A DNA stretch of 22,302 bases from a virus, in the IMG/VR virus record IMGVR_UViG_3300027847_000800, positions 1 through 22,302 of that record. One strand, given 5' to 3'. Below the pieces are notes generated by a model. The model was not told where the DNA came from. It saw nothing but the letters and a program-made list of their open reading frames with translations, and searched no databases. Shown here piece after piece: positions 16,401 to 22,302 of this stretch (position 1 is the stretch's first letter; each line of letters opens with the position of its first letter). A program made the translations under genes and the position numbers.

Positions 16401-17760
16401 GTACTTCTTCGGTTACTCCTGTTATATTGAAAGTTTTTGTCTGGACTGCTTCAAACAATTGTGTAGTGAGAAGTTCAACTTGATAAGTATCTCTAACTGT
16501 TGCAACTACTGCTTCTGCCGTAACCTCAACGTTAGTATCAGTATTATCAAATGTAAATGCATCATCTAACTGAAAACCATTACCACCATCTGTTATGGGC
16601 ATCAATGTTACTTGGTCACCAGTAGTGGCCGTAACTGTAGCAGCTCCACCAAATCCAACAAGAGAGGCACCCTCTTCATTATTCAGTATTCCTTCAGCCG
16701 AGGAATCACCAGTATAAGAGATTCTTGTTTCTGGTAAACCATCTTCCTGTAACAGAAAACCCTGAAATCCTGTAATTGCGAGGTCTTCCAATTCCATATG
16801 AGTAGTATCAGAAACTATTGTGATGGAATCACCTATATCATATCCAGTTCCACCGTCAGTAATTTCTATATCAGTCAACATACCTAGAATAATTGCCGAC
16901 AGAGTATCACCCGAAACTAGGGTAGCTGAAAAAGTTTCTCCAATTGTAAAAGCCCCCGATTCATTTGTCAACACCAATTCTATAAGAGGAATAGTTCCAA
17001 GTTTTCTTGTGGTAACATTTGAAACGAAAGCTGTTGAGCCAGAGATCAATCCAGTAATCGTAAGACCGTTGAAGTTCAAATAATCAGCATCATAATCCAA
17101 CTGTAGTATTGTATCTTGATTCCAAATCCCATCGGATACTTTGAGTAAATCTGTTTTGGGATAATAGAAATCAAGACTTTCCTGAGCATATAATGCACGG
17201 AAAAGTGTCTGAAAAGATTTTTCACTTCCCTTTGACCTATAAAACTCCTTGAGATGCTTGATGAAATATTTTAGATCTACACTAGCATCATCTCTAATAT
17301 TAGGATATAGTTCTTTTTTGAACGCTTTGAGAAGACCAGATGAAGTTTCATCTGAATTGATTAGGTCTTTGAATGTCTTTGTTGCGTTGAGTGGTTTTCT
17401 ACTAATACTTGTGATTGTTCCATAAGCTGCAGAGGTACTTCCAATTATAATTTCATCCGCGGCAAAATTACCATCATTGGTTGGCTCGATGAAAACTTTA
17501 TTAATTCCAGTAAACGCTCCGTTTGCTTTGATTGTTCCTACTGTACCAGAAGTTTGACCAGTGACAGTTTCACCTATAGTAAATGTACTCCCATAGGTTG
17601 TTGAACCAATGGTAACAACCGAATAATATACGCAAAGAGTTTCCATAAATTCATAGTAATACTCCATGAACTTTTGGTATAGTGGAAAATCTTCACCTAT
17701 AAAAGAAGGTAACTGATTTTGTACCTGAGATACTGCTTTTGCTGTTACTTTTGCTGACAT
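13471..17760 (-). CDS. Large baseplate structural protein in the gp7 position
   Basis: A 1429-residue protein between gp6 and gp8, where T4 encodes wedge protein gp7 (1032 residues). Recognisable blocks are an N-terminal LPSFIGEDFPLYQKFMEYYY (about 18-37), then FIKHLKEFYRSKGSEKSFQT and FYYPKTDLLKVSDGIW (about 160-213), and YSYVLQTTDSIDVWQEDV with LHPAGFKLFGE (about 887-925). Similar blocks occur in large structural proteins of marine T4-like phages. The rest is beta-rich repeat: at least five [ED]-D-[GS]-[IL]-[PS] units (first residues 339, 662, 1012, 1160 and 1300) and several GGxGY units. Homology to gp7 is not visible, so the name rests on position. The ATG lies seven bases after gp6's TAA codon begins and has no clear Shine-Dalgarno, suggesting translational coupling. 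The stop is embedded in the gp8 late promoter. Confidence 0.8.
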   Translation of the reverse strand: MSAKVTAKAVSQVQNQLPSFIGEDFPLYQKFMEYYYEFMETLCVYYSVVTIGSTTYGSTFTIGETVTGQTSGTVGTIKANGAFTGINKVFIEPTNDGNFAADEIIIGSTSAAYGTITSISRKPLNATKTFKDLINSDETSSGLLKAFKKELYPNIRDDASVDLKYFIKHLKEFYRSKGSEKSFQTLFRALYAQESLDFYYPKTDLLKVSDGIWNQDTILQLDYDADYLNFNGLTITGLISGSTAFVSNVTTRKLGTIPLIELVLTNESGAFTIGETFSATLVSGDTLSAIILGMLTDIEITDGGTGYDIGDSITIVSDTTHMELEDLAITGFQGFLLQEDGLPETRISYTGDSSAEGILNNEEGASLVGFGGAATVTATTGDQVTLMPITDGGNGFQLDDAFTFDNTDTNVEVTAEAVVATVRDTYQVELLTTQLFEAVQTKTFNITGVTEEVPFGVAVVSGYLVANDETFADATKVGEIISIDNSEMRTYDRSRENTSLGAIVNGDFLFLFDSTGAAISGATNVVVFDQTITNPSSDVDFDDANYTTAAAGLIALSGTYSRTGTTVTNTIGAGHNVYQFFTINNDFSSDPVEDDMLTDNATFGSTSKQFTITRYESSTKTVFGHSTLGTFSNGNTVYLINPNGIGQIELETATGTGELIQDDGIPEDSALYSASISGEGRINSEDVNIDVDGGTALNSTISGLSITHDFTSGTISGTGDDGAVFTPTTVANSSVFTITTSGTGTTEGAVTLISNANTPMKSAMTLEQQTFGTINTIAITSHGSGYESTPTATIQNSYYTDRGEVDTVNGGFLGNNASISIGTLGGTVTAVTVSEYGHGYLTDPSVTAPVQSTQATLTPVITPTKTKEGVFADQSGQPSSRKKVQDNNYYQDYSYVLQTTDSIDVWQEDVLKLLHPAGFKLFGEVAIVTLLNSQMFDRGANDINSIDDDGKAIYREMGQQFISFVLDDLKTQVTTELNIEIEFKVSPTEIQLTLGVPAMRLEDSLEGTILLEDGIPVSSVDYGVGEHSNFGRLRIEAESIESVIELLNKLLQTSGNPAEFFSLMSVKDISNIEVEKYLYLETYAEDGAVLNETGDYMLAEEARTKITTSEQHFLHDNDEIYLDDFIGNNLEDINGTLFRVTDAESEANIILEDGGFALQEDGISDSDSKYQGEYSNTGLIKTEEGLEFTLSEAGLPDDRTNIDFDISNETITTNGKLFRQGKEISSGIDPFRGLMRNEYIGEFGDYQIHEYEFTAPADFSSSFSAGDTLVTRPRFLEIESQIILDSTDGTANAGEALLLDDSLPATDASYSGTVSNIGTILIELEKIDINTTAAGDEIIITDSEFVTIGAKYISDEDNVTDNIVLDSTDGTSDAGDRIMTEDSIVTVNESDTTRQLIHLEKPFSYKGVPYENNNGFLFHRHQIDQRVSV
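13849..16746 (-). repeat. Dispersed EDGIP-type repeats in the gp7-position protein
   Basis: Units encoded at 16732-16746 (EDGLP), 15763-15777 (DDGIP), 14713-14727 (EDGIP), 14269-14283 (EDGIS) and 13849-13863 (DDSLP). Around each, the pattern is roughly L-L-x-[ED]-D-G-[IL]-P, about seven residues, Y, then S-x-x-G-x-[IL], then E-x. Examples are SKYQGEYSNTGLI and ASYSGTVSNIGTI. The shared flanks show a repeat unit of about 30-35 residues and not just a short motif. Confidence 0.7.
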
Positions 17761-17763
17761 AAG

Positions 17764-19626
17764 TTAGTAAGTAGTTGATGAACCAGTTGATGTGCCGGTA
17801 GTTGTTGATGATGTTGTTTCTGTAGCTGTAGTCGTTCCAGTACTTGCATCATTCTGCATTGTGATAGAAATGTTTGTATTGGCAATTTCAAAAATCTGAT
17901 TTCTAATCGGTGTCAAATCATTCTGTGCTGGTGTAATAGTAAAATCCAATGTCGCACCCACATACGAATCTGGTTTGAATGAACTAATTGAAATATTTCC
18001 ATTTGAATATGCAACTGTTCCAGCAGTATTAGAAAGAATAACCTTATCCGACCCTGAAAGATAGAATATTCTCAGTGTTCCGTCCAAATCATCTATAAAA
18101 CAAGATGTATAGGATGTTCCTGCTGCATCGGTAAATGCGAAGGCGGAAGAGGTCACAGCACCTTCGTAAGTTGCGGAAGGATTAAATATTGGATTGTTGA
18201 AACTTATGGTATACGCATTATTTGCTGTTGTTGATGGTTCTAATCCCTTTTTAGCGGTTAGAGTAGTCAGGTTACTAATGACCGATGTTTCCGTATTGTC
18301 TATCAAAGTCGAAAGAGTGGAGTATCTAAAAGCAGCTCCAAACTTGAGTAAATTATTTGTCTTGTAGTCCTGAATGGTATCGATGACCAATTCTGCTACA
18401 GCACCAGATGCTAACGATGTTAGTCGAGAATCATATTTTACAGTTGTAGTAAAAATCAAGTCAATGATATCTGGATCAACAACTTCTGGTGTTATCGAAA
18501 CCATATTGTAACTTGATACTGCAGCCTTAATCAGTCCAATCTGTGAAGTAGAAAGAGATGATGCTCCAGTTGGTTTTGCTGAAATAAAAACTTTTCCGTA
18601 AGCAGGAGTAGCATTATCCTGACCACCCCAAACAGAAACACTATCCAAACCTGAAACATTTCCTTCTACGATTTTCTTGTAATCATCTGTTGTCACCGCA
18701 CGATTTTGTGTTTCGTATGTTTTTGGTGCGTTAAACTTGATACTCTCTACGGTTTCTTTATCCGAACCACCAGCAGCTGCATTTGATGTTACAACCGAAA
18801 CAGTTGAGTATCCGCCCACAGTCCCTGCAGCAGTAAAGGTGTTCGCACCATTTACGTCACCCCCCTCTGATATCAGTGCTTCAAGAAGAACTATATTTCC
18901 TGTAACTGGTTTTCTTCCCAGCACACCATCTCCAAATTCCACTCTAAACTGTCCATCAGTACTTTCATTCAAAAAATAAACATTGGATGTGGAGTTGATG
19001 GTTGTTATATCTGTTGCTTTTGTATAAGCGGACACATTAGTATCGGCCGCTGACTCTTGTATAGTAACAGTCAATGTATCAGTATCGGTATTCGCATTTG
19101 GAAGTAAAAACTTCTGGTCAGTATTTGCTGTATTGGCAGTATATCTAAACGTCAACGGAATCCCCTGAACCAATTCTACTCCAGATGCAACATAAGCACC
19201 AGCATCAGCAACTACTGTAGATGAACCAGAAGTACAGAATACATAAGAAGTTCCATTTACAGAAGAAGTAAATTGTGTGAACTTGTCGATTGTAACTGTT
19301 GCTGGTGCATCGTCTGGTGTGACTGTGATAGACACATTTGCTTTTGCTCCAGTTGTTGATTGTGGTGTGTATCCCAACATAGACGCTTTAGACACTACCG
19401 AATCTCTTAGTTGAGCAGAATCCAAAAAGGATTCACTTGCGAGCATATTGACATAGTATGCGTTATAATAAGTGTTGTATGCTAATACGTCTAACATGAC
19501 AGAGATTGCAGAACCACCGAAATCATGGTCTGTAAATTCTGACTGTGAACCAAAATAATCTTTTAGATTATTCTTAATTGTATCGAAATCAAGTTCTGCA
19601 ATATTAAGTTTTTGTATTTCTGCCAT
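17764..19626 (-). CDS. 6: Baseplate wedge protein gp6 (J-like)
   Basis: A 620-residue protein (T4 gp6 has 660). The N-terminal region (about 14-92) carries the family signature: FDTIKNNLKDYFGSQSEFTD, HDFGGSAISVMLDVLAYNTY and RDSVVSKASMLGY. Further on are FRVEFGDGVLGRKP (about 217-230) and the most conserved block TYETQNRAVTTDDYKKIVEG (about 299-318) followed by VWGGQDNATPAYGKVFIS. In T4, gp6 dimers form the continuous ring that holds the six wedges together; it is related to protein J of simpler phages. The start is preceded by AAGAGA, nine bases after the gp25 stop. Its last 29 residues are almost only Thr, Ser, Gly and Ala, a low-complexity tail not expected in the gp6 core fold. Identity is secure from both motifs and position. 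Confidence 0.94.
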   Translation of the reverse strand: MAEIQKLNIAELDFDTIKNNLKDYFGSQSEFTDHDFGGSAISVMLDVLAYNTYYNAYYVNMLASESFLDSAQLRDSVVSKASMLGYTPQSTTGAKANVSITVTPDDAPATVTIDKFTQFTSSVNGTSYVFCTSGSSTVVADAGAYVASGVELVQGIPLTFRYTANTANTDQKFLLPNANTDTDTLTVTIQESAADTNVSAYTKATDITTINSTSNVYFLNESTDGQFRVEFGDGVLGRKPVTGNIVLLEALISEGGDVNGANTFTAAGTVGGYSTVSVVTSNAAAGGSDKETVESIKFNAPKTYETQNRAVTTDDYKKIVEGNVSGLDSVSVWGGQDNATPAYGKVFISAKPTGASSLSTSQIGLIKAAVSSYNMVSITPEVVDPDIIDLIFTTTVKYDSRLTSLASGAVAELVIDTIQDYKTNNLLKFGAAFRYSTLSTLIDNTETSVISNLTTLTAKKGLEPSTTANNAYTISFNNPIFNPSATYEGAVTSSAFAFTDAAGTSYTSCFIDDLDGTLRIFYLSGSDKVILSNTAGTVAYSNGNISISSFKPDSYVGATLDFTITPAQNDLTPIRNQIFEIANTNISITMQNDASTGTTTATETTSSTTTGTSTGSSTTY

Positions 19627-19635
19627 GTATATCTC

Positions 19636-20025
19636 TTATGGTCTCGTAAAGACGGTTTCTAATTTTTGAGGTTGTGCTTCTGATGACACATTAAATAAAA
19701 CGGAAACAACATATCGATTCTTTTCTTCCTGTGCTTCTACGTTGACACCTATCACTTGAGCTCTAGGTTCGTGTCTTTCTACAGCTTCTAATACTTCAGT
19801 CTTAATTCTCTCTACTGTAATCGGATTCATTTGTTCAAACAACAATGCTCGAATGTTTGACCCAAAATTTGGTTGAAACAATCTCTCGTTGAAGTTTGTT
19901 TTCAAAATGGAAGTAATAGCTCCCTTGACAGCTTCACCGCCAGATTTTTTACCAACATCCCCACTCATGGGGTTAGCGAACATACTGAACGCCATATCTT
20001 TATAAGTTCTTGTTGAAATAGACAT
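19636..20025 (-). CDS. 25: Baseplate wedge protein gp25
   Basis: A 129-residue protein, close to T4 gp25 (132). The gp25/lysozyme-like W family signature is clear: AVKGAITSILKTNFNERLFQ (33-52) with PNFGSNIRALLFEQMN following, PITVERIKTEVLEAVERHEP (68-87), and a C-terminal beta strand pair NRYVVSVLFNV. Despite its family name, gp25 is a structural part of the wedge-hub junction where sheath assembly begins, not an enzyme. The start has an AAAGG site four bases upstream. It directly precedes gp6, an order common in marine T4-like phages, whereas in T4 gene 25 lies in another cluster from gene 6. No promoter is evident: the AATAAATA at 20034-20041 is too near the start. Confidence 0.95.
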   Translation of the reverse strand: MSISTRTYKDMAFSMFANPMSGDVGKKSGGEAVKGAITSILKTNFNERLFQPNFGSNIRALLFEQMNPITVERIKTEVLEAVERHEPRAQVIGVNVEAQEEKNRYVVSVLFNVSSEAQPQKLETVFTRP

Positions 20026-20045
20026 AGTACCTTTATTTATTAGAA

Positions 20046-21998
20046 TTAATCACCCGATATTAATGACAATAGAGGATCTATAGCAGCAGATCCGCCCATC
20101 ATCATAAAACCAACCGAATAGTCTAAACTATTGGGAGGCCCGTTTGTCGCGTTTGCAAGAGCATCCTTAATAGCATTGTTTCCACCAGATGTTGATGGAA
20201 TAACCAGAGAGTAAACACCCGCATCAGGCAATCCTGTTGTGAATATTCTTAGTATTCCTTGAATAGCATCATTCAACTCTTCCAATTCTTCGATCTTTGT
20301 ATCCAAATATGATGAAAGTTCATTTATTTGTTTAATTGCATCAGCCGCAAAATCTCTCATACTATCAGTAAATACGCTAACAGCGCTAACCAAAGATCCA
20401 AGTTCCGTGATAAGGTCTATTAATCTTACTGGTTTAAAATTAGGTGGAGGAGCCTGGCCTTTTTTAACTTCTAAAGTTTCGGTAATAAAACCCTGCACTA
20501 AATTTTTAGTTTTAAATCTTTCTGAGGGTATTCCACCACGAGCAGGTGCTCCAGACCCATGTTCTTCTATAACACTTTCTGTGCTAAGTACCGTCAATAA
20601 AACATTGCCTGGTTCTCTTACTACTTTCGCAACTGCTCCAGCTTCTGCGGGATTTAAATCATTAATCAGTTTATATCCGTTTTTACTAGCATCATTAATG
20701 ATTTCCATCGAATTTTGATCAACATGAGCGCCATCATTTTTAACGTATGCTACTTTTTGTAATAATGAATTTTGTCCGAAACCATCAAGTGCAAGTTTAT
20801 CAAGTCTAGATAAACAACTAATTGTAAGTTTTCTAGAAACATAAGGATTGCCTTTTGATGCCTCTAATGCATTTAATGTGACCATATCATCCGTTGTCTC
20901 TACTTTGGAAACATATCCCATCGCCCTATCGTCTGATATAAGTTCATCTGCAGAAGCAACTGGCCTTGATACCTTATCTGGAGTTTTCTGAGATGCTACA
21001 ACCAAATCTCCTACCTCAAACTCATCGGGAAAGTTATAATAATATCTTGAATCATTTGGAGCAGGAGCGGTTTCATTCCATATTCCAGTACCTTTCAATA
21101 ACTCTTTTAACTTCTTTCTATCCTCTGAAGTACCTCTTATTCCACAAATATTTGTCACGTTAATTTCAGAATTAAAAGTTTCCGTATCTTGGAGAGCAGT
21201 AACTACTGTTCCTAATACATCACCTATCTCTTTGATTCCTTTCGTGAAAAGACCATTTTCACCACCAAAAAAATTAACAAATAAGTCCAATACATCTTTC
21301 AAAGAAGCAACATCTTTTGTCAAGTCAGCAAATCCAATAATAACAATGACCGCCGCGACATCCGCACTATCCGAAAATTCGGGTTTTTTATCATCTTCAG
21401 GATCATCCATTGCTGCAATTATTGTCGCAATGACTTGACTTGGGGTCATCTTAGAAAGACCAAAAACACCATCTCTTAGTGACATCACATCACCATCTTT
21501 ACCTTTTGTCAAAAGTTCATCACCCAAACTTTTTCCTATAGGAACTTTGTATGTTGATTTATCGAATGTACCATTCTTTGCTGCTTCGTCTACGATTCCA
21601 TTTTTTGCTAAAGCTTCTTGAAATTGAGTTGCAAGACCAGCAGTCGCTGCAGCTGCATATTGAGCAGATAATGTAAGAGGAGACAGAGCAAGTAATACAG
21701 GATTCCCTTCAGCATCTGAGGGTGTCACTTCCATACCAGTAGGAGTTACCTCTAAAATAAAAAATCCTGTACCTACAAAATCTTTCATAAAATTGTCTAT
21801 TTCATCTGCTATAACAATAAGAAGTAATAGTTGAGGATTTGTTGCTCCAAGAAGCAAAACCTTCCCCAATTCTACAGCCACCTTGACAAATTGAAGATTC
21901 GCGTTCAATAATGCCGACGCCTTTCCAGCTGTAGAAGCTATTTTCTGTAGTTTATCATTTTGACCCAGCGTAATTTGAGCCCATTCGTAATCAGCCAT
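20046..21998 (-). CDS. Large virion-type protein upstream of gp25, unknown function
   Basis: A 650-residue protein I cannot place in a named family. The first 80 residues contain two hydrophobic stretches (LQFVKVAVELGKVLLLGA, about 35-52; QLLLLIVIADEI, about 56-67) ending in FVGTGFFIL. Residues about 95-125 are Ala/Leu-rich. The middle (about 330-410) includes FEVGDLVVASQKTPDKVSRP and a VSKVETTDDMVTL segment, suggesting a small beta domain. Residues about 546-584 form a helix or coiled coil (IKQINELSSYLDTKIEELEE), and the end has a distinctive VYSLVIPSTSGGNN and GFMMMGGSAAIDPLLSLIS. Similar genes precede gp25 in marine T4-like phages as far as I recall, so a baseplate or tail-hub role is inferred. 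AGGAA precedes the ATG, which overlaps the preceding small gene by eight bases. Confidence 0.75.
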   Translation of the reverse strand: MADYEWAQITLGQNDKLQKIASTAGKASALLNANLQFVKVAVELGKVLLLGATNPQLLLLIVIADEIDNFMKDFVGTGFFILEVTPTGMEVTPSDAEGNPVLLALSPLTLSAQYAAAATAGLATQFQEALAKNGIVDEAAKNGTFDKSTYKVPIGKSLGDELLTKGKDGDVMSLRDGVFGLSKMTPSQVIATIIAAMDDPEDDKKPEFSDSADVAAVIVIIGFADLTKDVASLKDVLDLFVNFFGGENGLFTKGIKEIGDVLGTVVTALQDTETFNSEINVTNICGIRGTSEDRKKLKELLKGTGIWNETAPAPNDSRYYYNFPDEFEVGDLVVASQKTPDKVSRPVASADELISDDRAMGYVSKVETTDDMVTLNALEASKGNPYVSRKLTISCLSRLDKLALDGFGQNSLLQKVAYVKNDGAHVDQNSMEIINDASKNGYKLINDLNPAEAGAVAKVVREPGNVLLTVLSTESVIEEHGSGAPARGGIPSERFKTKNLVQGFITETLEVKKGQAPPPNFKPVRLIDLITELGSLVSAVSVFTDSMRDFAADAIKQINELSSYLDTKIEELEELNDAIQGILRIFTTGLPDAGVYSLVIPSTSGGNNAIKDALANATNGPPNSLDYSVGFMMMGGSAAIDPLLSLISGD

Positions 21999-22167
21999 TG
22001 CGTTCCTGTTCCTTTACCTTTTTCTGTAACTCTCTTTTTGCTTCTTTCATGACTTCTATAGACTGAATGTTAAATTCTAATAATTTTTCAAGATACTCTT
22101 TCATTTTAGGTTCTTTTTTTCCTTCACCCCATTTTCCCCATTCGGGCGGTTTATTGGTTGTATTCAT
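21991..22167 (-). CDS. Small charged helical protein, unknown function
   Basis: A protein of 58 residues from ATG 22167 (MNTTNKPPEWGKWGEGKKEP, then a Lys/Glu-rich helix KEYLEKLLEFNIQSIEVMKE). An upstream in-frame ATG at 22200 would add 11 residues. I prefer 22167 because AAAGG lies ten bases before it and the longer form overlaps the preceding gene more. It overlaps the preceding partial gene by 17 bases in another frame and the 650-residue gene by eight bases, so it is part of a tightly coupled run. The tail end (LQKKVKEQERNG) is strongly charged. No family is recognised; an assembly helper or small virion component would fit, but nothing shows it. Confidence 0.65.
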   Translation of the reverse strand: MNTTNKPPEWGKWGEGKKEPKMKEYLEKLLEFNIQSIEVMKEAKRELQKKVKEQERNG

Positions 22168-22302
22168 AATATTCTGACCTTTTAGATTTAATGTTTTCAT
22201 AAAGAGAATCTATGTCCTCTATTGCTGATAGTATTTTTGCATATAGTTTTATTTTCTTTCCAGCAAGAAAATTGCAATGAGAATAGATTGTGTTTGCGTA
22301 AC
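22151..22302 (-). CDS. C-terminal end of an unidentified protein (partial)
   Basis: One minus-strand frame is open from the window edge to TAA at 22151-22153, giving the last 49 residues. The other two frames also reach stops, but this one has the composition of a real protein: helical, rich in Lys, Tyr and Ile (GKKIKLYAKILSAIEDIDSL, ending SKRSEYYEYNQ). It overlaps the next start by 17 bases, in keeping with the compact arrangement. Too little is visible to name it; a baseplate hub or other tail assembly gene is a guess from position only. Confidence 0.55.
   Translation of the reverse strand, partial: YANTIYSHCNFLAGKKIKLYAKILSAIEDIDSLYENIKSKRSEYYEYNQ

Noticed and set aside
20034-20041. AATAAATA before gp25 as a late promoter
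   Set aside because: Seven of eight match, but it is only eight bases before the ATG, so a transcript starting from it would lack the AAAGG ribosome binding site.
1-22302. tRNA genes, insertion sequences, integrase or attachment sites, defence genes
   Set aside because: None was seen. The window is filled almost entirely by minus-strand structural genes with short spacers.

Overview
The window is a stretch of a T4-like (myovirus) phage genome. It carries baseplate and tail-fibre genes, all encoded on the minus strand, so the biological reading order runs from high to low coordinates. The DNA is AT-rich. The best anchors are gp25 (19636-20025), gp6 (17764-19626), gp8 (11547-13433) and a giant DUF4815-type protein (4999-11463). 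This combination, including the large structural protein between gp6 and gp8 and the DUF4815 giant, is typical of marine T4-like phages of cyanobacteria or SAR11-like hosts. The host cannot be fixed from this window: there are no photosynthesis or other auxiliary metabolic genes, tRNAs or replication genes here.

Layout in reading order. (1) The C-terminal end of an unidentified Lys/Tyr-rich protein (22151-22302, cut by the window edge) and a small charged protein (21991-22167). (2) A 650-residue virion-type protein of unknown function with a hydrophobic N-terminal region (20046-21998). (3) The baseplate wedge block: gp25, gp6, a 1429-residue protein in the gene-7 position, and gp8. (4) The 2154-residue DUF4815-type protein and an 83-residue coiled-coil protein. 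(5) An adsorption region: a 672-residue repeat-built tail fibre (2740-4758), a 120-residue beta-rich protein (2337-2699), a 395-residue fibre-like protein (1130-2317), a 148-residue beta-rich protein (633-1079), and the N-terminal 188 residues of a fibre made of YadA-head-like NxAIG repeats (1-565, running off the left edge).

Genes are packed with spacers of 0-83 bases or short overlaps, and no stretch over 300 bases lacks a gene. Late transcription appears to be T4-like. Three perfect TATAAATA boxes (13468-13475, 4853-4860, 1121-1128) and one 7/8 match (2737-2744) lie on the coding strand. They divide the left part into probable late units headed by gp8, the tail fibre, the 120-residue protein and the 148-residue protein. 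Two of the boxes contain the stop codon of the preceding gene and a third begins one base after a stop.

Functionally this looks like one assembly module: wedge proteins (gp25, gp6, the gp7-position protein, gp8) form the baseplate periphery, the DUF4815 protein probably links it to fibres, and the downstream genes supply receptor-binding parts. Nothing here points to a wholly new system such as defence or a mobile element. The least understood parts are the repeat-rich modules shared by the large baseplate proteins and the modular fibre cluster at the left end.
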